Assembly: GCF_001544695.2 (NCBI RefSeq)
Contig: NZ_FCOM02000017.1
Location: 62,001 to 126,000, forward strand
DNA: 64,000 nt
Direction: 5' to 3'
DNA from: Caballeronia arvi
GTDB taxonomy: Bacteria > Pseudomonadota > Gammaproteobacteria > Burkholderiales > Burkholderiaceae
Program-made: the position numbers and the translations under genes
Shown: one piece after another, positions 8,319 through 17,381 of the stretch
Layout of the letters: each line of letters opens with the position of its first letter
Position numbering within the stretch: position 1 is the stretch's first letter
The notes under the pieces: model-generated
Databases searched by the model: none
Seen by the model: only the letters and a program-made list of their open reading frames with translations
What the model was told of the DNA's origin: nothing

Positions 8319-9203
8319 CGCTTCCTGGATGATCCAAGCGCGCACGTCGGCGACGATGGGCCGCACAGGTTGATTCGGCGGCGTGAGCAGACAACAGCGG
8401 CGGCTCGTGACGATCAGTTCTTCTTCGGCCGGCACGAGCGTGCCTTGCGCGAGCCAGTGCGATGTCACGTTGAGCCAGCCGAGCGCAATGCCTTGCCCGA
8501 GCAGCGCCGCCTGCACGACGATCGCGTAATCGTTGAAGCTCAGCATGCCGGCCGCATGGCGTTCTTTCTTCGCGAATGCATGAAAACGTTCGTGCCAGCC
8601 GCGCTCTTCGTCGTCCATGACGATGACCGTATCGCCATGTGCGCGCCCCGCTTCCGATTGCGCCTGCTCGTGATAACGCGGATTCGAAAGCGGCAGCAGC
8701 ATTTCCGGCATTACGAGCACGGCGTTTTCATCGATCTCTTCGTCGTGAAGAAAGCGCATGCCGAGATCGACATCGACGAGCGGACCGCCAATGCGCCCGG
8801 ATATCAACTGAAACCTCAGATCCACGGAAGGAAACGCCTGATTCAGGCGGCTCATGCGCGGCATGAGCCAGTGTGTCGTAAAGCCGGTGGATACGGACAG
8901 CGTGACGGTTTCGACGCCGGTTGCGCGCGCCTCGATTTCGCGGATCGCGCTTTCTATGCCGCTAAAACCTTCCGATATCTTGCGATAAAGAATCCTGCCG
9001 CTTTCCGTCAGTTCGATACCGCCGCGCACGCGCTCGAAAAGCCGCACGCCGATATGGTCTTCCATGCGCGCGAGCATGCGGCTGACCGCCGGCTGACTGA
9101 CATAGAGTTCTTGCGCGGCGCGCGTGAAATTACCGCAGCGCGCGGCGGCTTCGAACACGAAAAGCGCATTCGCGCTCGGCAGTTTTCTGCGAAGGTTTGG
9201 CAT
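8232..9203 (-). CDS. LysR-family transcriptional regulator, GcvA-like
   Basis: 323 residues: N-terminal winged helix-turn-helix (LPSANALFVFEAAARCGNF, then TRAAQELYVSQPAVSRMLARM) followed by a periplasmic-binding-like effector domain. The opening 'LPS.NAL..FEAAAR...FTRAA' is the GcvA-type signature. It is divergent from the polyamine-type ATPase gene at 9305. A dyad with T-N11-A form covers its own start codon (9201-9217) and recurs upstream of the binding-protein operon at 18596, so it is the best candidate regulator of both halves of that importer. Its last 29 codons overlap the convergent AraC gene. Confidence 0.9.
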   Translation of the reverse strand: MPNLRRKLPSANALFVFEAAARCGNFTRAAQELYVSQPAVSRMLARMEDHIGVRLFERVRGGIELTESGRILYRKISEGFSGIESAIREIEARATGVETVTLSVSTGFTTHWLMPRMSRLNQAFPSVDLRFQLISGRIGGPLVDVDLGMRFLHDEEIDENAVLVMPEMLLPLSNPRYHEQAQSEAGRAHGDTVIVMDDEERGWHERFHAFAKKERHAAGMLSFNDYAIVVQAALLGQGIALGWLNVTSHWLAQGTLVPAEEELIVTSRRCCLLTPPNQPVRPIVADVRAWIIQEALSDMRIVESQYPRLGLRDALHQTGIELG

Positions 9204-9217
9204 GACTTCATGTTATG
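9201..9217. promoter_or_regulatory. Predicted LysR box (CATGAC-N5-GTTATG)
   Basis: An imperfect dyad, CATGACTTCATGTTATG, with arms CATGAC and GTTATG and the T-N11-A spacing typical of LysR regulators. It is centred 32.5 bases upstream of the centre of the -35 element at 9239, about -65 from the expected transcript start. A 15-of-17 match lies at 18596-18612. It overlaps the LysR start codon. Binding is inferred, not shown. Confidence 0.6.
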
Positions 9218-9238
9218 CCCGATCCAACAATTTTGGAA

Positions 9239-9267
9239 TTGCCGTCAAAAACATCGCGACATAGTAT
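9239..9267 (+). promoter_or_regulatory. Predicted promoter of the polyamine-type importer operon
   Basis: TTGCCG at 9239-9244, a 17-base spacer, and TAGTAT at 9262-9267. The same -35 hexamer and spacer length are found in the candidate promoter at 18546-18574, and both lie at the same distance from the LysR box. Each hexamer matches consensus at four of six positions, as expected of an activated promoter. Confidence 0.5.
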
Positions 9268-9304
9268 TTTCCCAACCTCTCTCTTTTTGAATGAGACGAA
9301 CGTC

Positions 9305-10381
9305 ATGGACGCACGAGCAAAAACAGGGGTGTCGATCAGGTCCGCGACCAAGCGCTATGGCGCAGTGACGGCGCTGGAAGACGTATCGCTCGATATCGCG
9401 CCGGGCGAGTTCGTCTCGCTGCTCGGACCGTCGGGTTCGGGCAAGACGACGTTGCTCGGCATTCTCGGCGGCTTCGTGCAGCCGACATCGGGCAGCGTGT
9501 GGGTCGGCGAGCGTGACATTACATTTGCGCCGCCGCACAAGCGCGAGATCGGCATCGTGTTTCAGAACTACGCGCTCTTTCCGCACATGACGGTGGGCGA
9601 GAACGTTGCGTTCTCGTTGCGCGCGCGTCGCGAGCCGAAATCGACATGGGCGAAGCGTGTCGCCGAAGCGCTCGCGATGGTCGAGCTCAAAGGTTATGAA
9701 AGCCGCAGCATTCATCAGCTTTCCGGCGGGCAGAAGCAGCGCGTCGCACTTGCACGCGCAATCGTCTTTCAGCCGCAACTCATTTTGATGGACGAACCCT
9801 TGTCGGCGCTCGACAAGCAATTGCGCGAGACCATGCAGATCGAATTGCGCAGGCTGCATCGGCAACTCGGCGCGACCATCGTCAACGTGACGCACGATCA
9901 GCGCGAAGCACTCACGATGAGCGATCGCGTCGCGGTATTGAAGGACGGCAGGCTCGTGCAGATCGATACGCCCGAGCGCCTGTACGACCGTCCCTGCGAT
10001 GCGTTCGTCGCGAGCTTCATCGGCGAAGCGACGATGCTCGATGTCACGCGCGCCGGCGACGATGCCGTGCGTCTCGGCGATACCGTTCTGCGCACCGCGC
10101 ATCCCTTGCCGCGCGGCGAAAAGCTATTGCTCGCGGTGCAGACCGAAAAGCTCGTCATCGACGGCGAGCATCGTCATGCGAACGCCAATCGTCTTTCGTG
10201 CCGCGTGACCGAAGTGCTTTATCAAGGCGAGAGCCTGCGTGTGTTCGCCGCGCTCGCCGACGGCACCACCATCAGTCTTCGTCAACCCGGCAGCCATGAG
10301 GCGCGCAGGCGCATTCCGGCGCCGGGTGCATCGATGACCGTCGCACTCGATCCGCAGGACACGATCGTCGTGCCGGCCTGA
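9305..10381 (+). CDS. ABC transporter ATP-binding protein, spermidine/putrescine type (PotA-like), system B
   Basis: 358 residues. ABC ATPase motifs: Walker A LLGPSGSGKTT, Q-loop VFQNYALFPHMTV, signature QLSGGQKQRVALARAI, Walker B LILMDEPLSALD, H-loop NVTHDQ. The C-terminal third is the TOBE domain (about residues 270-358) of polyamine/iron-type importers. ATG 9305 is preferred over the in-frame start at 9215, which lies within the promoter region. First gene of the plus-strand operon 9305-15654, which also holds both permeases but not the binding protein (found at 17382 on the minus strand). Confidence 0.9.
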   Translation: MDARAKTGVSIRSATKRYGAVTALEDVSLDIAPGEFVSLLGPSGSGKTTLLGILGGFVQPTSGSVWVGERDITFAPPHKREIGIVFQNYALFPHMTVGENVAFSLRARREPKSTWAKRVAEALAMVELKGYESRSIHQLSGGQKQRVALARAIVFQPQLILMDEPLSALDKQLRETMQIELRRLHRQLGATIVNVTHDQREALTMSDRVAVLKDGRLVQIDTPERLYDRPCDAFVASFIGEATMLDVTRAGDDAVRLGDTVLRTAHPLPRGEKLLLAVQTEKLVIDGEHRHANANRLSCRVTEVLYQGESLRVFAALADGTTISLRQPGSHEARRRIPAPGASMTVALDPQDTIVVPA

Positions 10382-10451
10382 TTTTTTCACCGCCTGTGCA
10401 CGGGCGATTTCGACTGCCAACGTAGCTGCGCAACCCGTAAAGGATGAAGCA

Positions 10452-11165
10452 ATGAATCTCACCGATTTCAAGGTTCTGACGTTCGATGTCGTGGGCACGC
10501 TGATCAACTTCGAAAAGGGCGTGCTGGATTCGGTGCGCCGGCTCGGCGGCCCGAAGGCGCGCGACCTGACCGACGATCAGATTTTCGAGCCGTACATGGA
10601 AGGGCGCGCGATTCATCCGGGCCGCTCGAGTCATGAAATGGCGAACGTGTATCTGCATCTCGCGAAAAAGCTCGGCTTGCCCGACGATGCGCAATCGGCC
10701 GCCGCGTTTCAGCGTGACGTGCTCGAATGGCCCGCGTTCGAAGACTCCGTCGCAGCATTGAAGCGCCTGCGCAAGCACTTCCGTCTGGTCGCGATGACGA
10801 ATGCGGACCGCGTCGCGTTGTCGGCGTATGCACACACGCTCGGCAATCCGTTCGACGATACCGTGTGCTGCGATGAAACCGGCGTCGCAAAGCCCGATCC
10901 GCAATTCTTCGCTTATAACCGCGGACGTCAGGCGGCTTTCGGCTACAAGTTCGAGGAGATTCTGCATACGGCGCAGAGCCAGTATCACGATATCGGCATT
11001 GCGACGCAGCTCGGTTACGCGACGTGCTGGATCGAGCGGCGTCAGGGCATGAAGGGTTTCGGCGCGACGCCGGTGCCCGAAAGCGTCACGACGCCGACGT
11101 GGAAGTTCGCGACGCTCGCAGCACTCGCGGATGCCGTCGACGCCGAAGTGCGCGCCGCGGCATAA
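10452..11165 (+). CDS. HAD-superfamily hydrolase, 2-haloacid dehalogenase (type II) like
   Basis: 237 residues with the HAD motifs in order: nucleophile Asp12 in TFDVVGTL, motif II around VAMTNADR, the lysine in GVAKPDPQFF, and the late block AQSQYHDIGIATQLG that is typical of the type II haloacid dehalogenase-like subfamily. The Y of the usual FDxYGT is V here. A good AAGGA ribosome site precedes ATG 10452. It sits in an operon between the importer ATPase and an amine oxidase, so it may act on a metabolite of the imported amine; dehalogenation itself is only one of the reactions known for the family. Confidence 0.82.
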   Translation: MNLTDFKVLTFDVVGTLINFEKGVLDSVRRLGGPKARDLTDDQIFEPYMEGRAIHPGRSSHEMANVYLHLAKKLGLPDDAQSAAAFQRDVLEWPAFEDSVAALKRLRKHFRLVAMTNADRVALSAYAHTLGNPFDDTVCCDETGVAKPDPQFFAYNRGRQAAFGYKFEEILHTAQSQYHDIGIATQLGYATCWIERRQGMKGFGATPVPESVTTPTWKFATLAALADAVDAEVRAAA

Positions 11166-11170
11166 CGACG

Positions 11171-12505
11171 ATGCGCGCCCCGACGACACAACCGCGCCCC
11201 CAACCCGAATCGCTGTGGCGGGCGATGGCTGCGCGCGTGCCCACGATGGACGCGCCCGTGAGCACGGGCGCACCGCTCGCACGCGATATCGATGTGGAAG
11301 TGGCGATCATCGGCGCGGGTTATTCGGGATTGAGCGCCGCGTATGCGCTGCAGAAACGCGGCGTCGAATGCGCGGTGCTCGATGCGAATCCGGTCGGCTG
11401 GGGTGCGAGCGGGCGCAATGGCGGCGTGGTGTCGTCGAAGTTTCGCGTGTCGTTTCCTGCGATTGCGAGTGCGCATGGCATCGATGTCGCGAAGCGCATG
11501 CATCGGCTCGCGCATGACGGCGTGCGCACCGTCGAAATGTTCGTCGATGAATTCAGGCTCGAACGGGCGCGCTTCGAGCACACGGGCAGCCTGCGCTGCG
11601 CGCATACGGATCGTGCGCTGGCATCGATATGCGCCGAAGCGGACTGGGTGCGCACGGCGCTGAACGATACCTCGATGAGCGTGCAATCGCGCGCGGAAGT
11701 GGAGCACGAGACCGGCTCGAAGGGTTTCGTCGGCGGCGTGCTGAGCGCGGACGCGGGTACGATCCTGCCGCTGGAATACGTGCGCGGCATCGCGGCCGGA
11801 CTGACCGCGCGCGGCGTGAAGATCTACGAGTCGACGCCTGTCATCGACATGTCGCGCGCGCAGGATGGCCGTGTGCATTTGAAGGCGCCCGGCGGCACGG
11901 TGCGCGCGAAGCAGGTCATCGTCGCGACGAACGCGTATTCGAATCTGACCGATGCCACCGCTTCGTATCATCGCGAACTGGTTCCGTTCAGAAGCGCGAT
12001 GATCGCGACCGCGCCATTGCCGCCCGAGATCGATCGCGAACTCATGGTCAATCGGCGCAGCTACACCGAAACGCGCCGCATGATGAAGTGGTTCCGCAAG
12101 GTCGATGGACGCATGCTCTTCGGCGGCCGCGATGCGTTCGGCAAGGAAGGCGAGCCGACCGGCTTCGATGCGCTGCAACGCGCGATGGTCGCGCTCCTTC
12201 CGCAATTGAAAGACGTGGCGGTGGACTATCGCTGGTCGGGTTATGTCGGCATGACGTTCAACGCATTGCCGCATGTCGGCCGCAGCGACGATGCCACCAC
12301 ATTCTGTCTCGGCTACAACGGCGCGGGTGTCGCGATGGCAAGTCTGATCGGCCAGCATGCAGCGGCGCTCGCCCTCGGCGACAAACCCGAGCTCGCGCTG
12401 CTCGCGCAAGATGGTTTGCGGCCCGTGCCGTTTCACGCGCTGCGCGCGCCGGGCGTGAGGTTCGTCGCCGCGTGGTATCAGTTTCTCGACGCCGTGGGTG
12501 CATGA
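11171..12505 (+). CDS. FAD-dependent amine oxidoreductase of the DAO family (PuuB-like)
   Basis: 444 residues. After a 45-residue lead-in comes the FAD Rossmann motif VEVAIIGAGYSGLSAAYAL, followed by GWGASGRNGGVVSSKF, the covalent-or-tight FAD contact block seen in gamma-glutamylputrescine oxidase (PuuB) and related amine oxidases. A late block (GYVGMTFNALPHVG ... LGYNGAGVAMASLIGQ) is also PuuB-like. The frame extends upstream to 11024 but that part is the shadow of the HAD gene; ATG 11171 follows the HAD stop by 5 bases. It probably oxidises an amine or N-substituted amino acid to an aldehyde or imine, feeding the aldehyde dehydrogenase at 14227. Confidence 0.85.
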   Translation: MRAPTTQPRPQPESLWRAMAARVPTMDAPVSTGAPLARDIDVEVAIIGAGYSGLSAAYALQKRGVECAVLDANPVGWGASGRNGGVVSSKFRVSFPAIASAHGIDVAKRMHRLAHDGVRTVEMFVDEFRLERARFEHTGSLRCAHTDRALASICAEADWVRTALNDTSMSVQSRAEVEHETGSKGFVGGVLSADAGTILPLEYVRGIAAGLTARGVKIYESTPVIDMSRAQDGRVHLKAPGGTVRAKQVIVATNAYSNLTDATASYHRELVPFRSAMIATAPLPPEIDRELMVNRRSYTETRRMMKWFRKVDGRMLFGGRDAFGKEGEPTGFDALQRAMVALLPQLKDVAVDYRWSGYVGMTFNALPHVGRSDDATTFCLGYNGAGVAMASLIGQHAAALALGDKPELALLAQDGLRPVPFHALRAPGVRFVAAWYQFLDAVGA

Positions 12506-13413
12506 TGACGACAGCCAAACGGATTCTCCAGGACACCGCCGTGATGCCTTCCGCGACGATCGACCCTTCGGTGCGCCATCAGCGTCGTGAAGACCGCACG
12601 ATGCTGCTGTTGATGGCGCCTGCGTTGCTGGTCATCGTCGTGCTGCTCGTCGTGCCGCTCGCGTGGCTGTCGTGGCAATCGTTCTATCACGACGGCGTGT
12701 TTTCCCTCGTCAATTACAAGCGTGTCTTCACGGGCGCGTATCTCGACACGTTTCTTCTCACGTTCAAGCTCAGCTTCATCGTGACGGCCATTACGTTGCT
12801 GCTCGGCTATCCGGTCGCGTACTTCGCGGCATCGATATCGCCGCGCTGGAGCGCGCTCGTGCTCGGCATGGTGATCCTGCCGTTCTGGACCAGCGTGCTC
12901 GTGCGCACGTATGCGTGGCTCGTGCTGTTGCAGCGCACGGGTCTCATCAACAAGACGCTGCTCGGCATGGGTCTCATCGATCGACCGTTGCAGCTTTCGT
13001 ATAACCAGTTCGGCACCGTCATCGCGATGGTGCATATCCTCTTGCCGTTCATGGTGCTGCCGCTCTATTCCGCGATGCAGAAGATTCCGTCGAATCTGTC
13101 GCAAGCGGGTGCGAGCCTCGGCGGTTCGCCGTTGCATGTGTTCCTGCGCGTGTTTCTGCCGCTGTCGATGAGCGGCGTGCTTGCGGGCGTCACGCTCGTC
13201 TTCGTGCTGTGCCTCGGCTTCTACATCACGCCCGAACTGATGGGCGGCGGCAAGTCGATGATGGTGTCGATGATCGTGAGCCGCAACGTCGAAATCTATA
13301 ACTCGTGGGGCGCGGCGAGTTCGGTGAGCGTGGTGCTGCTCATCTGCGTGTTCGCGATCTTCTATGCCGTGAGCCGCGTAATTCCGCTCGAAAAGACGCT
13401 GGGGGCGAAATGA
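12502..13413 (+). CDS. ABC transporter permease, PotB-like, system B
   Basis: 303 residues with an N-terminal cytoplasmic arm, a first membrane helix (LLLMAPALLVIVVLLVVPLA), and the polyamine permease block ending in the EAA loop (LSQAGASLGGSPLHVFLRVFLPLS). The region WTSVLVRTYAWLVLLQRTGLIN matches PotB/PotH-type permeases. Two start codons lie in tandem (12502 and 12505) overlapping the stop of the amine oxidase gene; the long upstream reading from 11629 is a shadow. Pairs with the PotC-like permease that overlaps its 3' end. Confidence 0.9.
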   Translation: MMTTAKRILQDTAVMPSATIDPSVRHQRREDRTMLLLMAPALLVIVVLLVVPLAWLSWQSFYHDGVFSLVNYKRVFTGAYLDTFLLTFKLSFIVTAITLLLGYPVAYFAASISPRWSALVLGMVILPFWTSVLVRTYAWLVLLQRTGLINKTLLGMGLIDRPLQLSYNQFGTVIAMVHILLPFMVLPLYSAMQKIPSNLSQAGASLGGSPLHVFLRVFLPLSMSGVLAGVTLVFVLCLGFYITPELMGGGKSMMVSMIVSRNVEIYNSWGAASSVSVVLLICVFAIFYAVSRVIPLEKTLGAK

Positions 13414-14207
13414 ATAGCGTATCGTTTGGCCGCGTGACGCTCGGCGCATCGGTGATGCTGATACTCGCGTTTCTGATGATTCCCGTGGTGATCGTCGTGC
13501 CGCTGTCGTTTTCGGATGCGCGCTTTCTGACGTTTCCGCCGCCCGCGTATTCGCTGCGCTGGTATCACGCATTCTTCGATAACCCCGCGTGGATCGACGC
13601 CGCGAAAACGACCTTTGCGGCATCGTCATGCGCGGCGCTGATCGCGACACCTCTTGGCATCGCGGCGGCGTATGGCATTCAGTACGGGTCGCACTGGTCC
13701 TTGCGCTACTTGCGCCCGCTGCTGATGCTGCCGCTGATGGTGCCGATCATCATCGTCGCGGTGGGCGTGTTCTTCGTCTTCACGCAGATGGGTTATGTGA
13801 ATACGCTCGGCGGCCTTGTCATCGCCGATACGATGCTCGGCCTGCCTTATGTGCTGATCTCCGTCGGCGCGGATTTGCGCACCTTCGACCGCACGCAGGA
13901 AATGGTCGCGCGCAGTCTCGGCATGAACCGCTTTCGCGCGTTCATGGCGGTGACGCTGCCGCAGATCAAGGCGAGCGTGATTTCGGGTGCGGTGTTCGTG
14001 TTCATTCAGGCGCTCGATGAAACCGTCGTCGCGCTGTTCATTTCCGGCGGCAATAACCAGACGCTCACGCGCCGCATGTTCGTCACGTTGCGCGATGAAA
14101 TCGATCCGACGATTGCCGCCATCAGCACCATGCTGACCGCGCTGACCTTGTGTCTCGTGATGATCGTCGTCGTGAGCCGGCGATCGTCGGCTGCGGCGCG
14201 GGCCTGA
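13410..14207 (+). CDS. ABC transporter permease, PotC-like, system B
   Basis: 265 residues. First membrane helix LGASVMLILAFLMIPVVIVV, then the PotC/PotI-type block SFSDARFLTFPPPAYSLRWY, and the EAA loop MVARSLGMNRFRAFMAVTLPQIK. The C-terminal region contains QALDETVVALFISG, a conserved stretch of this family. ATG 13410 overlaps the stop of the PotB-like gene. Together with 9305 and 12502 it makes the membrane part of the importer; the binding protein is encoded separately at 17382. Confidence 0.9.
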   Translation: MNSVSFGRVTLGASVMLILAFLMIPVVIVVPLSFSDARFLTFPPPAYSLRWYHAFFDNPAWIDAAKTTFAASSCAALIATPLGIAAAYGIQYGSHWSLRYLRPLLMLPLMVPIIIVAVGVFFVFTQMGYVNTLGGLVIADTMLGLPYVLISVGADLRTFDRTQEMVARSLGMNRFRAFMAVTLPQIKASVISGAVFVFIQALDETVVALFISGGNNQTLTRRMFVTLRDEIDPTIAAISTMLTALTLCLVMIVVVSRRSSAAARA

Positions 14208-14226
14208 TTCCTTCACTACGGAACCT

Positions 14227-15654
14227 ATGCGACATCTACAGCAGTTTTATATCGACGGCGATTGGGTCGAGCCGTCCGGCAGCGCGCGCTTGCCTGTCAT
14301 CGATCCGGGGACGGAAGAGACGATCGGCGAAGTCGCGCTTGGGCATGCGCGCGATGCCGATCGCGCGGTGGCTGCTGCGCGGCGCGCGTTTGCATCGTAT
14401 TCGCAGACGAGCATCGAAGAACGGGTTGCGTTGCTTCGACGTTTGCTCGATGCCTACATCGCACGCTATGACGAGATGGCCGAAGTCATCTCGCGCGAGA
14501 TCGGCGCGCCGGCGAAGCTCTCGCATGCGTGGCAAGCGGCGCTCGGCAAGCGGCACATCGAGGAAACGCTGCGCACGGTCGAGCGCTTTCAGTGGCAGCG
14601 CAGAAAGGGCACGACGCTCGTCAATCACGAGCCGGTTGGCGTGGCCGCGCTCATCACGCCGTGGAACTGGCCGATCAATCAGATCGTCTGCAAGGTCGCG
14701 CCCGCGCTCGCGGCGGGCTGCACGGTCGTGCTCAAGCCGAGCGAAGTATCGCCGATGAACGCGGTGCTGTTCGCCGAGATCATCGATGCGGCAGGCGTGC
14801 CCAAGGGCGTCTTCAATCTCGTCAATGGCGATGGCCCGACGGTCGGCGCGGCGCTTGCCGGGCATCCGGATGTCGATATGGTGTCGTTCACCGGATCGAC
14901 GCGCGCGGGTATCGAGATCGCGAAGCTGGCCGCGCCGACAGTCAAGCGCGTGCATCAGGAGCTGGGCGGCAAGTCGGCCAACATCCTGCTCGACGATGCC
15001 GATTTCGACGTGGCGGTGACGGCGGGCGTGAACGCGTGCTTCAGCAACAGCGGGCAGTCGTGCAATGCGCCGACGCGCATGCTCGTGCCCGCGTCGCGAC
15101 ATGATGAAGCGGTTGCGATTGCATTGCGCGCGGCGCAGAAGCATCGCGTGGGACCGGCCAACGATCCCGCGACGACGATGGGCCCCGTCGTCAGCGATGT
15201 GCAGTTCGGGCGCGTGCAAAGGTTGATCGGTATCGGTATTGAAGAAGGCGCGGTATTGGTGACGGGCGGCGCAGGACGTCCCGATGGGCTCGAACGCGGC
15301 TATTACGTGAAGCCGACCGTGTTCGCGAACGTGATTCCGTCGATGACGATTGCGCGTGAAGAAATCTTCGGGCCGGTGCTCGCGATCATGCCGTATCGCG
15401 ATGAAGAGGAGGCCATCGCCATTGCGAACGATACGCCGTATGGACTCGCGGCTTACGTGCAGTCGGCGAATCAGGCGCGCGCGCGGCGTGTGGCGATGAG
15501 AATGCGCGCGGGCAGTGTGTACGTGAATTATCCGGCGTGGGATCCGGGCTCGCCGTTTGGCGGTTACAAGCAGTCGGGGAACGGGCGAGAGTATGGGGAG
15601 TGGGGATTGGAGGCGTTTCTGGAGGTGAAGGGGATTGTGGGTTATGGGGAGTAG
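14227..15654 (+). CDS. NAD(P)-dependent aldehyde dehydrogenase
   Basis: 475 residues, full length for the family. Cofactor and catalytic blocks are intact: ITPWNWPINQIVCKVAPALAA (NAD site and Asn), ELGGKSANI (general base Glu region), and the nucleophile Cys279 in NSGQSCNAPTRM. ATG 14227 follows the PotC-like gene by 19 bases with a GGA ribosome site. It closes the plus-strand operon and most likely oxidises the aldehyde made by the DAO-family oxidase or by the GMC oxidoreductase. Its last 13 bases overlap the convergent GMC gene. Confidence 0.9.
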   Translation: MRHLQQFYIDGDWVEPSGSARLPVIDPGTEETIGEVALGHARDADRAVAAARRAFASYSQTSIEERVALLRRLLDAYIARYDEMAEVISREIGAPAKLSHAWQAALGKRHIEETLRTVERFQWQRRKGTTLVNHEPVGVAALITPWNWPINQIVCKVAPALAAGCTVVLKPSEVSPMNAVLFAEIIDAAGVPKGVFNLVNGDGPTVGAALAGHPDVDMVSFTGSTRAGIEIAKLAAPTVKRVHQELGGKSANILLDDADFDVAVTAGVNACFSNSGQSCNAPTRMLVPASRHDEAVAIALRAAQKHRVGPANDPATTMGPVVSDVQFGRVQRLIGIGIEEGAVLVTGGAGRPDGLERGYYVKPTVFANVIPSMTIAREEIFGPVLAIMPYRDEEEAIAIANDTPYGLAAYVQSANQARARRVAMRMRAGSVYVNYPAWDPGSPFGGYKQSGNGREYGEWGLEAFLEVKGIVGYGE

Positions 15655-17366
15655 TCGAGGGTCTGGGCGGAGGTTGCGCGTTGGTCGGGTGATCTGCCGC
15701 GCAACCCATCCGCCACTCTCTCCGCGATCATGATCGTCGGCACATTCGTATTGGCGCAAGGAATCGACGGCATCAGCGACGCATCGCACACATACAGCCC
15801 CTCGACGCCATAGACCGCGCCATGCGAATCCGTCACCGCATGCGGATCGTTCGATGAACCCATGCGGCAAGTCCCCGAAGGATGCCACGTGCCACCGACA
15901 TTGCGCATGACGAATGCGTTCATCGCTTCATCATCGCCGAGTAACTGATCGATACCGACGCCCTGCGTCACGACGCTTCTGACGAGCGCACCGCGCAACG
16001 GCCCTGCGATGTCGAGCAAGACGCTCAACACGCCGCGCTGCACGGCGTTCCATATGCCCGGCATCGCGACCGCCGCCACGCGCGGCGAATAACTCGACGG
16101 AAAGATCACATCGCGATGTGCGTTCATCGAAGGCGATGCGAGCACGCCAGCGCCGAAGCGCAGTGCGAGCTTGAGCCGTTCGAGATCGCGCGCGTCGGAG
16201 AGCATCGCGAAGTCGACTTCGGGTTCATCGAATGCATTCTTCGATGCAAGCGTCACGCGCCCGCGCGAATACGACTTGTTGACCCAGAAAAAGATCGTGC
16301 CGAGCCGATAGCCCACGGAATGCCAGCCCGAGCGCGAGAGAATCGCGCCGTGCATGTCGCCCTGCACGGTGTCAGGCAAGCCCGAAGAGAAGCGCACGAT
16401 CGCCTGCTCGTGATGTTCGTCGCGAAACGGCGTACGTGCGCCGCGCGGCAGAAACGCGGACACGGCAATCGACGGATGCTCCATCAGATTGCGCCCGACG
16501 CCGGGACGATCCGCGCGCACGTCGATGCCGAGCGCGGCGAGTTCATCGGCGGGACCGATGCCGCTTCGCATCAACAACGCGGGACTGTGTATCGCACCCG
16601 CCGATACGATCACGCGTCGCGCGAGCATATCGTGGTGCGTGCCGTCATCGCGAACGATGCGCGCGCCGATTGCACGCTTGCCATCGAACAGAATGCGCTC
16701 GACGATATCGCCCGTGTGTATCGTCAGATTGCTGCGCGCGCGAACCGCATCGTCGAGATAACAGACGGACGTGGGAATGCGTTCGCCCTTCGCGCTGACC
16801 GCGATCGATCCGATGAACGTGCCGTCTTCCCACGGCCCGTTCTGATCGTCGTGCATCGGATGACCGCTTTCAGCAAGCGTGCCGAGGACTGCGCGCACGA
16901 ACGGCGAAATGCGCGCCCAGGGCGCGCGTTGAACACGCAACGGTCCGGCGTTGCCATGCAGCGAGCCGCTGAAATCGCAATCCGTTTCGAGCTTGCGAAA
17001 GTAGGGCAGACACGTCTGCCAGTTCCAGCCCTGCGCGCCGAGCGTTTCCCATTCGTCGTAATCGGAGGGCGAGCCGCGATTGGCCATCAGCGCGTTGATC
17101 GCCGAGCCGCCGCCCAGAAGCCGCGCCTGTTCATAGCGGCGCAATGAAGCAACAGTGCTCATGCGCGCCTTCAACGCCTGCCAGATATTGCGCGTGTCGA
17201 GATAGGCGCGGCCCGGATAACGGCTGCGAATCGCATCGGGCATCGTGCGCGCGGAAATATCGCGGCCCGCTTCGACGAGGCACACGTTCACGCGCGCATC
17301 TTCGGAAAGGCGCGCGGCCAGCACGCAGCCGGCCGAGCCGCCGCCCAGAATCAGCGTATCGAACAC
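15642..17366 (-). CDS. GMC-family FAD oxidoreductase (choline/alcohol dehydrogenase-like)
   Basis: 574 residues. ADP-binding motif FDTLILGGGSAGCVLAARL at the N-terminus, GMC signature 1 in GGGSAINALMANRGSPSDYD, signature 2 in GAIHSPALLMRSGIGP, and the catalytic His region NVGGTWHPSGTCRMG near the C-terminus. This family oxidises primary alcohols (choline, aliphatic and polyethylene glycol alcohols). A GTG at 17366 is the start, 15 bases after the stop of the binding-protein gene, so the two form one minus-strand operon. It could convert an imported amino alcohol to the aldehyde used by 14227-15654. BetA proper is possible but not supported by any neighbouring betI/betB gene. Confidence 0.87.
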   Translation of the reverse strand: MFDTLILGGGSAGCVLAARLSEDARVNVCLVEAGRDISARTMPDAIRSRYPGRAYLDTRNIWQALKARMSTVASLRRYEQARLLGGGSAINALMANRGSPSDYDEWETLGAQGWNWQTCLPYFRKLETDCDFSGSLHGNAGPLRVQRAPWARISPFVRAVLGTLAESGHPMHDDQNGPWEDGTFIGSIAVSAKGERIPTSVCYLDDAVRARSNLTIHTGDIVERILFDGKRAIGARIVRDDGTHHDMLARRVIVSAGAIHSPALLMRSGIGPADELAALGIDVRADRPGVGRNLMEHPSIAVSAFLPRGARTPFRDEHHEQAIVRFSSGLPDTVQGDMHGAILSRSGWHSVGYRLGTIFFWVNKSYSRGRVTLASKNAFDEPEVDFAMLSDARDLERLKLALRFGAGVLASPSMNAHRDVIFPSSYSPRVAAVAMPGIWNAVQRGVLSVLLDIAGPLRGALVRSVVTQGVGIDQLLGDDEAMNAFVMRNVGGTWHPSGTCRMGSSNDPHAVTDSHGAVYGVEGLYVCDASLMPSIPCANTNVPTIMIAERVADGLRGRSPDQRATSAQTLDYSP

Positions 17367-17381
17367 GACAAGGTCGTCGCG

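Noticed and set aside
11629..13413. A 594-codon frame beginning upstream of the PotB-like permease
   Set aside because: The first 290 codons are antisense-like/shadow sequence over the amine oxidase gene; the permease begins at tandem ATGs 12502/12505.
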